Source: Nocardia sp. NBC_01329 (GTDB lineage Bacteria > Actinomycetota > Actinomycetes > Mycobacteriales > Mycobacteriaceae). Taken from it: a stretch of DNA of 64,000 nt. The position numbers and the translations under genes are program-made. How positions within the stretch are numbered: the first letter of the stretch is position 1; every line of letters starts with the position of its first letter. The notes below the pieces were generated by a model. The model did no database searches. It was given only the letters and a program-made list of their open reading frames with translations, and was not told the origin of the DNA. Shown piece after piece: positions 53,013-61,229 of this stretch. The stretch lies in NCBI RefSeq assembly GCF_035956715.1, contig NZ_CP108381.1, positions 2,976,001-3,040,000 on the forward strand. The letters are read 5' to 3'.

Positions 53013-53819
53013 TCAGGTCATGTCCCACAGCAGGCGGTAGTAATCGATACGCTCGAGGTCCGGGACGACCCCGTACGCCTCGTACAGGATCCCGTCGTAC
53101 CCGGGCCCATAGTTCCACTCCGTACTCCATGCCGCGACCGCGAGATCGGCCCATCGGTCGCCCACCCCCAGCGAGCCGAGGTCCACGTGCGCGGCGAAAC
53201 TGCCGTCGTCGTGCACCAGCGTATTGGGAACACACGCATCCCCGTGGCAGACGACGAGCCGGTCGACCGCCGGCGGATCACCGATGCGCGCACGGGCTTC
53301 CACTGCGTCCAGATGCCGGTACTCGGGCGACCGGTCGGCCGGCCCCTCCCTCTCGGCGATACGCTCATCGGCGCGGACAAGCCGAGTTTCGACGCTCCAG
53401 TCGAACGGGCATCGGTCCACAGGTAGGCGGTCGTGCAGCCGACGCAGCCCTGCCCCGATCGCGGCCGTCGCTGTCGCCGGTTCCGCGATCCACCGGGGTT
53501 CTACCGCAGAACGTCCGGCGACTTCCGCCGTAACCAGCCACGCACCCCGCTCATCGGCACCGTGCTCGATAACCTCGGGAACAGTCACCCACCGCCGCGC
53601 CCAAGCCAGCCGCTCCGCTTCCTCGCGCAGGTCGATCTCCGGTGTGCCCGCAGCGACCCACTTCACATACCTGACCACTTCGCCTTCGAGACGAAACGTC
53701 AGACCCCCCAGCTCGTTGCGCCACACCGGGGTCACCGCATCGGCACCGCCGAGCACCGCGACCACCTCGGGTATGTCCACGGGACCGAGCGGGATCTCAG
53801 CAATAACAGGACGACTCAT
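53013..53819 (-). CDS. Aminoglycoside 3'-phosphotransferase (APH(3'))-like kinase
   Basis: A 268-residue kinase of the length of APH(3') enzymes. The catalytic loop CHGDACVPNTLV (His192, Asp194, Asn199), the metal motif HVDLGSLGVGDRWADLAVA (Asp213) and the C-terminal ERIDYYRLLWDMT follow the APH(3') pattern closely (HGDACLPN, D-x-GRLGVADR, FYRLLDE). YVKW gives the ATP-binding Lys near 53. The final acidic and aromatic residues of classical enzymes are replaced by WDMT. It may give kanamycin-type resistance or act on a natural metabolite. Operator copy c lies 129 bases upstream. Confidence 0.85.
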   Translation of the reverse strand: MSRPVIAEIPLGPVDIPEVVAVLGGADAVTPVWRNELGGLTFRLEGEVVRYVKWVAAGTPEIDLREEAERLAWARRWVTVPEVIEHGADERGAWLVTAEVAGRSAVEPRWIAEPATATAAIGAGLRRLHDRLPVDRCPFDWSVETRLVRADERIAEREGPADRSPEYRHLDAVEARARIGDPPAVDRLVVCHGDACVPNTLVHDDGSFAAHVDLGSLGVGDRWADLAVAAWSTEWNYGPGYDGILYEAYGVVPDLERIDYYRLLWDMT

Positions 53820-53947
53820 CGCATGATCGTCCCCCCTACTCCGCATCGAAGACAAATGAGATACCGCAGTTCGCGCCCGCCGCCCGAGCAAGAGCGAGGC
53901 AGCGCTCCCCGACCCCTCGGGGTTGCAGATCAGAAGCTGGATACGAT

Positions 53948-53968
53948 ACATTCTACTCGGTAGGTTGC
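53948..53968. promoter_or_regulatory. Regulon operator, copy c (between APH-like and enoyl-CoA hydratase genes)
   Basis: 21-bp site ACATTCTAC-TCG-GTAGGTTGC, upstream of both the APH-like gene (53819, minus) and the enoyl-CoA hydratase operon (54385, plus). Confidence 0.87.
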
Positions 53969-54230
53969 ATTGATATCGAGGGCCTCTTCACCACAGGTGG
54001 TGAACATGGGCACGGTCCGCAACGTGCGGACTCTCATCGATGAACACGATGCAGCGGCGACCGATTCCCCGGTGGATTCATCGGCCACAGTCTTGCGGGT
54101 ATGGCCGGGCCACTCACCGAGTCGACCGACGCCCGGCTGCTCTGTCGGCCCATGGTGTTACCCCGTCGCCTGGGCACATGGCCGGATCGGCGTCTCGCCC
54201 TGGCGCGCTCGAGCACGAAAGGACCCTGAA
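53969..54230. other. Leader region of the hydratase operon
   Basis: 262 bases between operator c and a small ORF. Frames are open but without ribosome sites or motifs. Together with the small ORF this makes a leader of over 400 bases before the hydratase at 54385. Confidence 0.45.
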
Positions 54231-54374
54231 ATGCAGGTAGCAGGATCGACTCCCGCACTCGCGAACGGCACAGGAGCAGCGCTTGCGGCCCCGGAACCAG
54301 GCAATCGAGCGCAGTCGGCACCGGCCGAGATGACCCTCCGCCTCGGCGGTCTCATCCACACGACTTCGCGGTAG
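54231..54374 (+). CDS. Small ORF before the enoyl-CoA hydratase operon
   Basis: A 47-codon frame starting at ATG 54231 with AAAGGA 8 bases upstream, ending 10 bases before the hydratase ATG. The product (MQVAGSTPALANGTGAAL, then a Pro/Ala-rich part and TLRLGGLIHTTSR) has no recognised family. A good ribosome site and tight spacing support translation, and the composition is not clearly protein-like. It may be a leader peptide or chance. Confidence 0.35.
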   Translation: MQVAGSTPALANGTGAALAAPEPGNRAQSAPAEMTLRLGGLIHTTSR

Positions 54375-54384
54375 GAACAGTCGA

Positions 54385-55167
54385 ATGGCGGACCTGGAAT
54401 ATTCTGTCGAAGACGGAATCGGCACCATCGTGCTGAACCGTCCACACATGAAGAACGCATTCACCTTCGCGATGGTCGATCAATGGGCCGAGGTACTGCG
54501 ATCGGCACGAACCGACCCCGACGTTCGGGTCGTCGTCGTCACCGGCGCAGGTGACGCATTCTGCTCCGGCGTCGACCTCGAGGAGTTCAACGCGAAGATC
54601 AAAGATCCCTACGACCTCAAATCACTGCTCCACGATCGCATCCACCGAGTGGCCTACGCCCTCGAGGACCTCGACAAACCGGTGATCGCCGCTGTGAACG
54701 GAGCAGCCGTGGGCGCGGGCATGGACATGGCATTGATGTGCGATATCCGTCTGGTCGCCGGGTCGGCGCGACTGTCCCAGGGCTACATCCGGGTCGGACT
54801 CGTGCCCGGAGACGGCGGCTGCTACTACCTTCCACGACTGGTCGGAATGGCCAAAGCACTCGAACTGATGTGGACCGGCGACTTCATCGACGCCGAAGAA
54901 GCCGCCCGCATAGGTATCACCGACCACATCTACGCCGATGAGGATTTCCGCGAGGCCTGGCAGGGCTTCGCGCGGCGAATCGCGGCACAACCTCCCATCA
55001 ATGTGCAGATGATCAAACGCGCAGCCCACCAGTCGGCGCGTGCCGATGTCCGCACGGCCCTCGACCTCATCTCCTCACATATGGGCGTCGTCCACAGCAC
55101 CCACGATTCCGCCGAAGCGATGGCGGCGTTCCGTGATCGCCGTCCACCGGTGTTCCGGGGACGCTGA
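54385..55167 (+). CDS. Enoyl-CoA hydratase/isomerase (crotonase) family
   Basis: A 260-residue crotonase. The oxyanion-hole strands GAGDAFCSGVDLEEF and VNGAAVGAGMDMALMCDI are present. At the catalytic positions, the first Glu of rat hydratase falls in SQGYIRVGLVPGDGG, where it is not Glu, and an Asp occurs in GDGG, so isomerase or hydrolase activity is as likely as hydration. ATG 54385 has AGGA about 8 bases upstream. First main gene of a four-gene operon with operator copy c far upstream. Confidence 0.9.
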   Translation: MADLEYSVEDGIGTIVLNRPHMKNAFTFAMVDQWAEVLRSARTDPDVRVVVVTGAGDAFCSGVDLEEFNAKIKDPYDLKSLLHDRIHRVAYALEDLDKPVIAAVNGAAVGAGMDMALMCDIRLVAGSARLSQGYIRVGLVPGDGGCYYLPRLVGMAKALELMWTGDFIDAEEAARIGITDHIYADEDFREAWQGFARRIAAQPPINVQMIKRAAHQSARADVRTALDLISSHMGVVHSTHDSAEAMAAFRDRRPPVFRGR

Positions 55168-55184
55168 TCCAGAGAGAACTCGAA

Positions 55185-56000
55185 ATGACAGCAGAACCGA
55201 TAGCGGCTACCGACGTGACCGACGCGGTACTCGTAACCCGCAGCGGTACGACAGCGACGGTGATCCTCAACCGGCCCAGCCGCAAGAACGCGATGGACCA
55301 GCAGGGCTGGCGCTCGTTGCAGAACGCGGTGGAGAACCTGGCCGAAGACGACACGGTCCGGGCCGTCATCGTGACCGGGGCCCTCGGAAACTTCTGCGCC
55401 GGAGCCGATATCGGTAGCGGCGCTCGCGACGAGCACCCCAACGTACGGATGCGCCGGATCACCCACGTGGCACTGGCCTTGAACGAACTCCCGAAACCAG
55501 TGATCGCGAAAGTCGAAGGCGTCGCGGTAGGTGCCGGTATGAACCTCGCGCTCGCCTGTGACTTCGTCGTGGCGGCGGAATCGGCCAGGTTCTCGCAGAT
55601 TTTCACCAAGCGTGGCCTGTCGCTGGACTTCGGGGGATCTTGGCTGCTGCCCCGACTCATCGGGCTACAGCAAGCCAAGCGACTTGCCTTGCTCGCCGAG
55701 ATGATCAGCGCCGAGCAAGCCCAGGAGCTGGGGCTGGTGACCTGGGTGCGGTCGGCCGATGCCCTCGGGAGTTTCACCGCGGAGTTGGCCGAGCGGCTCG
55801 CGGCGCTCCCGCCGATCGCGGTCGCTCAATCGAAGGCGTTGCTGAATCAGGGCGCCGGTCAGACCTTGCGCGAGGCCCTCGACAACGAGGCGCGCGCGCA
55901 GGCGGTGAATCTGGCGACGGCGGACGTCCCGGCCGCGTACCGCGCATTCCTGAACAAGTCCGAAGCACCGGTCTATACCGGCCGGTGGGCGGTGCGTTGA
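55185..56000 (+). CDS. Enoyl-CoA hydratase/isomerase (crotonase) family
   Basis: A 271-residue crotonase with GALGNFCAGADIGSG and VEGVAVGAGMNLALACDFV as oxyanion strands. The active-site segment SQIFTKRGLSLDFGGSWLLPRLIG lacks the first hydratase Glu and has Asp in place of the second, like many isomerase-type paralogues. It starts 17 bases after the previous hydratase and ends 23 bases before an acyl-CoA dehydrogenase gene. The two crotonases are only distantly alike and should not be redundant. Confidence 0.9.
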   Translation: MTAEPIAATDVTDAVLVTRSGTTATVILNRPSRKNAMDQQGWRSLQNAVENLAEDDTVRAVIVTGALGNFCAGADIGSGARDEHPNVRMRRITHVALALNELPKPVIAKVEGVAVGAGMNLALACDFVVAAESARFSQIFTKRGLSLDFGGSWLLPRLIGLQQAKRLALLAEMISAEQAQELGLVTWVRSADALGSFTAELAERLAALPPIAVAQSKALLNQGAGQTLREALDNEARAQAVNLATADVPAAYRAFLNKSEAPVYTGRWAVR

Positions 56001-56023
56001 GTCCGAATAGTGAGGCGCGACTG

Positions 56024-57175
56024 ATGGATCTGTGGAATCTGAACCCCGTGGCACTTCCACCGGAGCACGAAGACCTGCGCGGGAACGTGCGTACGTTCCT
56101 GGCAGAAGAGATCGCCATGGGCCGGATCACGCCACGTTGCGATCAATGGCTCGGCGGCTGGGACCCGGCATTCAGTCGTAGGTTGGGTGAAAGCGGCTGG
56201 GTCGGCATGACTTTCCCCACGAAGTACGGCGGATCGGGAAAGGGCGCCCTGGCTCGGTTCGTGGTCACCGAGGAGCTACTCGCCGCCGGCGCACCGGTGG
56301 CCGCACACTGGATCGCCGACAGGCAAACCGGGCCCGGATTGCTGAGGTTCGGTTCCGCTGAACAAAAAGAGGCCTTTCTCCCCCTGATCGCCCAGGGGCA
56401 GTACTACTTCGCCGCGGGAATGAGCGAGCCCGACACCGGCTCGGATCTGGCGTCGGTTCGTACCAGCGGCCGCCGAATCGATGGCGGTTGGCGTGTCAGC
56501 GGGACGAAGGTGTGGACCAGCGGCGCCCACCTCGCGCAGGCCATGGTTGTGCTCGCCCGCACCGAACCCCGCTCGAGCGACCGGCACGCCGGCTTGACGC
56601 AGTTCATCATCGAGCTGCCCGACCCGAATGTGCAGATACGCCCGATCCGTCTACTCACCGGCGAACACCATTTCAACGAGGTCGTCCTGGACGACGTTTT
56701 CGTCCCCGATACGCGCGTGCTCGGCGAACCCGGTTCCGGGTGGAAGCAGGTCACCAGCGAACTGGCCATGGAACGCAGCGGCCCCGAGCGGATCCTGTCG
56801 ACCTTTCCCTTACTGGCCGCCGCAACGGATTACCTGGCCGAGAACAGCAGCCGAATCGATATGGCCCGGTTCGGTGCTGTGGTCGCCCGGATCTGGGCCT
56901 TGCGCCAGATGTCGTTGGCGGTGGCCGGTCGACTAGAGGTCGGCGCGGCACCGGCCGCGGAAGCCGCGACGGTGAAGGACCTCGGGACCCGTTTCGAGAC
57001 CGTGGTCATCGACACCGTTCGACTGCTCACCGAACTAGAGCCCGACTCGGGCTCGGACCAGGAGATCCCCCGAATGCTGGCCGAATCAATACTGCACAGC
57101 CCCGGCTTCACACTCCGAGGCGGTACCAACGAAATCCTCCGAGGTGTCGTCGCCAGGCAATTGGGAGTGCGGTGA
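56024..57175 (+). CDS. Acyl-CoA dehydrogenase, alpha-type subunit of a probable heteromer
   Basis: A 383-residue dehydrogenase: WVGMTFPTKYGGSG, AAGMSEPDTGSDLASVRT, and C-terminal PGFTLRGGTNEILRGVVARQL. The Glu of the -EGT- motif is replaced (RGGT), as in FadE proteins acting on steroid or other bulky acyl-CoAs. It overlaps the next, more divergent dehydrogenase by GTGA (57172-57175). Such adjacent pairs form alpha2-beta2 enzymes in actinobacterial steroid catabolism. Confidence 0.9.
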   Translation: MDLWNLNPVALPPEHEDLRGNVRTFLAEEIAMGRITPRCDQWLGGWDPAFSRRLGESGWVGMTFPTKYGGSGKGALARFVVTEELLAAGAPVAAHWIADRQTGPGLLRFGSAEQKEAFLPLIAQGQYYFAAGMSEPDTGSDLASVRTSGRRIDGGWRVSGTKVWTSGAHLAQAMVVLARTEPRSSDRHAGLTQFIIELPDPNVQIRPIRLLTGEHHFNEVVLDDVFVPDTRVLGEPGSGWKQVTSELAMERSGPERILSTFPLLAAATDYLAENSSRIDMARFGAVVARIWALRQMSLAVAGRLEVGAAPAAEAATVKDLGTRFETVVIDTVRLLTELEPDSGSDQEIPRMLAESILHSPGFTLRGGTNEILRGVVARQLGVR

Positions 57176-58248
57176 ACGACATCATCGCGGAACTCGAGGC
57201 TGCCGTCGGTGAGGCGTGCGCGAAACACGGTGGTACCGACTCGGTGTCCGCATCTTCGACCGGTGGTTGGAACCCCCGGCTGTGGGCGGCTTTGGAACAG
57301 ATCGGCGTGACCGCCATATCGGTCGCCGAAGAACACGGCGGTAGCGGCGGCGACATCTCTACCGCCGTGGCCGTGCTGGAAGTACTGGGTCAGCACTCGG
57401 TCGGTGTGCCGTTGGCCGAAACCGCGTTGCTGGCCGGTTGGCTCCTCGCCGACTGCGGCGCGGTGCTGCCATCCGGTCCGATGACCGCCTGCCTCGCCGG
57501 TTCTGATCTGCGACTCGAGCGCAAAGACGACAATCTGTCCGTGCACGGAACAGTCGCGCGGGTCCCCTGGGCTCGCTGCGTCGACCACGTTGTCGTACTC
57601 GGCGCCGGCCGAGTGGTCTTGTTGCACCGCGACGACTTCCGTGTTCGCGAAGGAACCAACCTCGCCGGTGAGCCACGCGACGATATATCGATCGCCACCT
57701 CCGTCCCGCTCGTCCGGGTACACGATGTCACTGTGGAGTCCGGGATCTCGGATCGGGGATTTCGCACCCGCGCCGCGCTCGCCCGCGCGGCGCATATCGC
57801 CGGCGCTGCCCGCCGCGCCCTGGAACTCGCTGTCACCTACGCGGGCGAGCGCGAACAGTTCGGCAGGCCGATCGCGGGGTTTCAGGCCGTTCAACAGCAT
57901 CTCGCCGCCATGGCCGGTGAAGTACTCCTGGCCAAGGTCGCAGTCGAGGCAGCGGCACTCGCTCTCGACACCGAGGACGATCCGGACGTGGCTGTCGCTG
58001 CGGCGAAGGCCGTCGCGGGCCAGGTAGCCGGCCTGGTGAGTTCGCTGGCACATCAGGTCCATGGGGCCATCGGATTCACTGATGAGCATCCACTGCACTA
58101 CAGCACCACCCGGTTGTGGGCCTGGCGGGATGAGGCGGGCAACGAGAACTATTGGTCGACCGAGTTGGGCCGCCGCGCAGTATCCGCAGGATCCCATGGC
58201 TTGTGGCCGCTGCTCGTCGGAAAGCGATCTCATTCGGCGAGGCGCTGA
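57172..58248 (+). CDS. Acyl-CoA dehydrogenase-like, beta-type subunit of a probable heteromer
   Basis: A 358-residue dehydrogenase-fold protein starting at GTG 57172. VTAISVAEEHGGSGGDISTAV and AGEREQFGRPIAGFQAVQQHLA are kept, and HQVHGAIGFTDEHPLHYSTTRLWAW replaces the usual HGGYGY/FAD loop. No -EGT- catalytic motif remains near the C-terminus (ENYWSTELGRR). This matches the non-catalytic or FAD-sharing partner of heteromeric FadE enzymes. It ends at a terminator hairpin. Confidence 0.88.
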   Translation: MNDIIAELEAAVGEACAKHGGTDSVSASSTGGWNPRLWAALEQIGVTAISVAEEHGGSGGDISTAVAVLEVLGQHSVGVPLAETALLAGWLLADCGAVLPSGPMTACLAGSDLRLERKDDNLSVHGTVARVPWARCVDHVVVLGAGRVVLLHRDDFRVREGTNLAGEPRDDISIATSVPLVRVHDVTVESGISDRGFRTRAALARAAHIAGAARRALELAVTYAGEREQFGRPIAGFQAVQQHLAAMAGEVLLAKVAVEAAALALDTEDDPDVAVAAAKAVAGQVAGLVSSLAHQVHGAIGFTDEHPLHYSTTRLWAWRDEAGNENYWSTELGRRAVSAGSHGLWPLLVGKRSHSARR

Positions 58249-58280
58249 CAGCTGCGGGTCAGAGCGGATAGAAAAACTGA

Positions 58281-58311
58281 GCGTCGGGCGGGCTGGTAGC
58301 CCGCCCGACGC
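58281..58311. terminator. Bidirectional terminator hairpin
   Basis: A perfect 14-bp stem, GCGTCGGGCGGGCT (58281-58294) and AGCCCGCCCGACGC (58298-58311), with a 3-base loop. It lies between convergent operons ending at 58248 and 58373. Confidence 0.85.
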
Positions 58312-58372
58312 TGTTCGGATTCGATTTCCGGCCGGACGCCACTCCAGATCGGGATCACTTCTAGCGCTGAAC

Positions 58373-58837
58373 CTATCGGCGCCCCAGTACGATGCGAGCC
58401 ACCGTCTCGGCCACGCATGCCGGCTTGCTTTCTCCTTCTATTTCGACGGTGACCTGCGTAACCACTTGTACGTGCTGCTCCCGCACGTCGACGTCGAGAA
58501 TCGTCGAGCTCGCCCGAACGCGGGATCCCACGGGGACAGGCCGCGGGAAACGAACCTTGTTCAAGCCGTAGTTGATTCGCATTTCGGCATTCTCGATACG
58601 GGAGATCTGCGCCATTAGATGAGGTAGCAGGCTCAGGGTAAGGTACCCGTGCGCGATCGGCGTCCCGAACGGGCCCTCGGCCGCACGCACCGGGTCCACA
58701 TGGATCCACTGATGATCGAAAGTCGCATCGGCGAACCGATCGATCTGCTCCTGAGTTACGGTCAGCCAGTCACTGGATCCGACCTCCTCGCCGCGCGCCG
58801 CGAGAAGATCGTCGACACTTTCGAATACCCGCATCAT
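58373..58837 (-). CDS. MaoC family (R)-hydratase, NodN-like
   Basis: A 154-residue hot-dog protein. FADATFDHQWIHVDP with IAHGYLTLSLLPHL is the complete hydratase-2 motif (Asp and His), so unlike the FAS1-like pair this one is self-sufficient. It hydrates trans-2-enoyl-CoA to the (R)-3-hydroxy form. Its ATGATG start overlaps the SDR stop (58834-58837), so the two are translationally coupled and are likely consecutive hydratase and dehydrogenase. Confidence 0.9.
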   Translation of the reverse strand: MMRVFESVDDLLAARGEEVGSSDWLTVTQEQIDRFADATFDHQWIHVDPVRAAEGPFGTPIAHGYLTLSLLPHLMAQISRIENAEMRINYGLNKVRFPRPVPVGSRVRASSTILDVDVREQHVQVVTQVTVEIEGESKPACVAETVARIVLGRR

Positions 58838-59592
58838 CCGCGGGGTCCGCCGGCGACGTAGAGCACCTGCCCGGAGACGAATTCCGCTTCGTCGCTGACG
58901 AAGTAGGACACCGCGTTGGCAACGTCTTCCGGCCGCCCCGGCCGACCGACTGCGAGGCGTGCCACTGCCTTCTCGACCTGTTCCTCGAAAGAAATCCCGA
59001 TCCTTTCCGCAGAAGCACGGGTCATATCGGTGACGACGAATCCCGGAGCGACAGCGTTGGCAGTGATACCGAACTTGCCCAACTCGACCGAGAGGGACTT
59101 GGTGAAGCCCTGTAGGCCCGCTTTGGCGGCAGAGTAGTTGACCTGGCCCCGGCTGCCGAGAGCAGAGGTACTGGAGATATTGACAATCCGGCCCCAGCCG
59201 GCGTCGACCATGCAGCGCTGAGCGGCGCGGGCCATCAGGAAAGATCCGCGCAGATGGACCTCCATGACACTGTCCCAATCGTCGTCGGTCATCTTGAACA
59301 GCAGATTGTCGCGCGTGACACCGGCGTTGTTGATCAGCACGAGGGCACCACCGAGCTGGTCGTTGATGTGCTCGACCGCGTCGGCGGCTTGATCGGGCCG
59401 GCTGACATCGGCCCCGGCTGCGACAGCACGACCGCCGATCTCCTCGATGGCCGCCACCGTCTGGGCGCACTGGTCGGCGTGGAGATCTACGATGCCAACC
59501 GCGAAACCGTCCCGGGCCAGGCGTAGGGCAATGGCGGCGCCGATGCCGCGGGCCGCGCCGGTCACGATAGCCGTCCGTTGGGTCCCTGTCAT
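58834..59592 (-). CDS. Short-chain dehydrogenase/reductase, FabG-like
   Basis: A 252-residue classical SDR: TGAARGIG (11-18), NNAGVT (about 88-93), Ser140/141 and YSAAK (Tyr153, Lys157), then PGFVVTDMT. VDLH at the end of strand 2 has Asp, favouring NAD(H). It presumably oxidises the (R)-3-hydroxyacyl-CoA made by the coupled MaoC protein. ATG 59592 has AAAGGA 5 bases upstream. Operator copy d lies about 230 bases upstream. Confidence 0.92.
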   Translation of the reverse strand: MTGTQRTAIVTGAARGIGAAIALRLARDGFAVGIVDLHADQCAQTVAAIEEIGGRAVAAGADVSRPDQAADAVEHINDQLGGALVLINNAGVTRDNLLFKMTDDDWDSVMEVHLRGSFLMARAAQRCMVDAGWGRIVNISSTSALGSRGQVNYSAAKAGLQGFTKSLSVELGKFGITANAVAPGFVVTDMTRASAERIGISFEEQVEKAVARLAVGRPGRPEDVANAVSYFVSDEAEFVSGQVLYVAGGPRG

Positions 59593-59820
59593 TGAAGTCC
59601 TTTCGGTTGTGCCCGGGATGCTCGAGTCGGTCCCGGTACGTGCGTGGGGAGAATGTTGTGCTGGATTCGGCAAACCCTCCGTGGCGCGATGCGTGCCGCC
59701 GCCTGAAAACGCATCGCGGACCGACCACCGCGAGAGCAGCTGCCTCCAGTCCACCGTGTGTCCGCTGGAGCAGCTGATCCTCCGATAGGGCGAAGCGCAT
59801 GAATCGACCTCCCGAAGGGA

Positions 59821-59841
59821 ACATACTACCTAGTAGGTTGC
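59821..59841. promoter_or_regulatory. Regulon operator, copy d
   Basis: 21-bp site ACATACTAC-CTA-GTAGGTTGC, upstream of the SDR/MaoC pair. Confidence 0.88.
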
Positions 59842-59907
59842 CAGGCAACAGGCGTCGATACGCCGAACGAACTCGAGCACCCGATAGTCCGACACCTTGA
59901 CGAATAT

Positions 59908-59928
59908 GGAACCTACTGAGTAGTTTGT
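59908..59928. promoter_or_regulatory. Regulon operator, copy e
   Basis: 21-bp site GGAACCTAC-TGA-GTAGTTTGT, on the side facing the enoyl-CoA hydratase at 60136. Its start (GGAA) departs from the consensus, and the core CTAC-N3-GTAG is exact. Confidence 0.8.
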
Positions 59929-60135
59929 ACTGTGTCCTCGACCACTCTTGGACCCCAGTAAGGATCCGTGAGGTCACGAGCCTCGAGATGCGGGTTTCTC
60001 ACTTCACTCGGCTCCGGCCTCAGCGGTCTTCTCCGCCGAGAGCTGACCATGGAATCTTGAATTCGGATGCCGCCCGATCGGGCTTCCGAGATTTATCCGA
60101 TACGACGAAACAATTATCACCTGTGGAGCAGTCTG

Positions 60136-60897
60136 ATGAGCAGCGTATTCCTCGAGTGTGCGGACAAGATCGCCGTGATCACGATCGACCGCCCGAAAGA
60201 GCGCAACGCCGTGAACCTCGATGTAGCCAACGGCATCGCCGCCGCAATCGATGAGTTCGAAAAACGAAAAGACCTCAGCGTGGCAATCCTCACCGGCGCG
60301 GGTGGAACATTCTGCGCCGGCCTGGACCTAAAAGCCTTCACGCGCGGTGAAATTCCCATAATTCCGGGACGAGGTTTCGGTGGCCTGACCGAGAGTCCGC
60401 CTGCCAAACCGTTGATTGCCGCGGTCGAGGGATGGGCACTCGCCGGCGGCTTCGAACTCGCGTTGAGTGCTGATCTCATAGTCGCTGCCCGGGACGCGAA
60501 ATTCGGCTTGCCAGAGGTAAAACGTGGCCTGGTTGCCGGCGCCGGAGGCCTGCTCCGGCTGCCGAAGGTGCTTCCGTACCAGCTGGCCATGCAACTCGCG
60601 CTGACCGGTGATCCACTGACCGCCGAAACGGCCCACGCACATGGGATGGTCAATGTCCTCACCGAGTCCGGGCTCGCACTCGCCGGGGCACGAGAGTTAG
60701 CGGCGAAACTGGCCGCCAATGGACCGCTCGCCATACGCACGAGCAAGCAGATCGTATCGATGGCAGTCGACTACACCAGCGCAGATGCGTTCGCTGCCCA
60801 GCAGGCCTTGGTAGAACCTGTCCTGAGCTCCGCCGATGCCATGGAAGGTGCCCGGGCGTTCAGCGAGAAGCGAGCCCCGGTCTGGACCGGGGAATAA
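60136..60897 (+). CDS. Enoyl-CoA hydratase (crotonase) family
   Basis: A 253-residue crotonase with GAGGTFCAGLDLKAF and VEGWALAGGFELALSADLI. The active-site segment KFGLPEVKRGLVAGAGGLLRLP keeps the first Glu (PE) but has Gly where the second Glu stands in rat hydratase, similar to EchA-type proteins of unknown or isomerase function. ATG 60136 follows a weak ribosome site. It is a single gene with operators d and e upstream. Confidence 0.9.
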   Translation: MSSVFLECADKIAVITIDRPKERNAVNLDVANGIAAAIDEFEKRKDLSVAILTGAGGTFCAGLDLKAFTRGEIPIIPGRGFGGLTESPPAKPLIAAVEGWALAGGFELALSADLIVAARDAKFGLPEVKRGLVAGAGGLLRLPKVLPYQLAMQLALTGDPLTAETAHAHGMVNVLTESGLALAGARELAAKLAANGPLAIRTSKQIVSMAVDYTSADAFAAQQALVEPVLSSADAMEGARAFSEKRAPVWTGE

Positions 60898-61229
60898 CCG
60901 GGTCCACAGGCAATCCTCGCCCGTGATCAGCGATCCACTCACATACCGCGGCGAGTCCGACTTCGGACACAGCCGGTGCAGCGAACCGATCGACCGGCGC
61001 CGTGCATTCGAGAAGGAATCTCCGGCACCTCGAGGTCCCCCCGACCCATCCGGCCGAACGTACCGACAATGCGACATCATTCTCCGCCGACGCATTCGAC
61101 ATGACCGATACCCCCTGGCGGTCGTCTGCGTACTCAGCAGATCAGCCCTGGCCATCACGTGAAGAGAAGTACCAACAGGCGATTTCGGGCCCTGCATCAG
61201 ACATAAATATCTGCGAATGAGGAACTTCA
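60898..61229. other. Intergenic region without a supported gene
   Basis: 332 bases between the hydratase and a secreted protein gene. No operator copy, hairpin or coding signal is seen. A ribosome site GAGGA precedes the ATG at 61230. Confidence 0.5.

Larger units (their letters stand above)
59593..60135. other. Divergent promoter region with two regulon operators
   Basis: 543 bases between the SDR gene and the enoyl-CoA hydratase at 60136. No supported gene. It holds operator copies d and e, 87 bp apart, probably one for each direction. Confidence 0.6.

Noticed and set aside
53970..54230. Upstream extension of the small ORF at 54231
   Set aside because: Starts at TTG without a ribosome site; only the ATG 54231 start has support.
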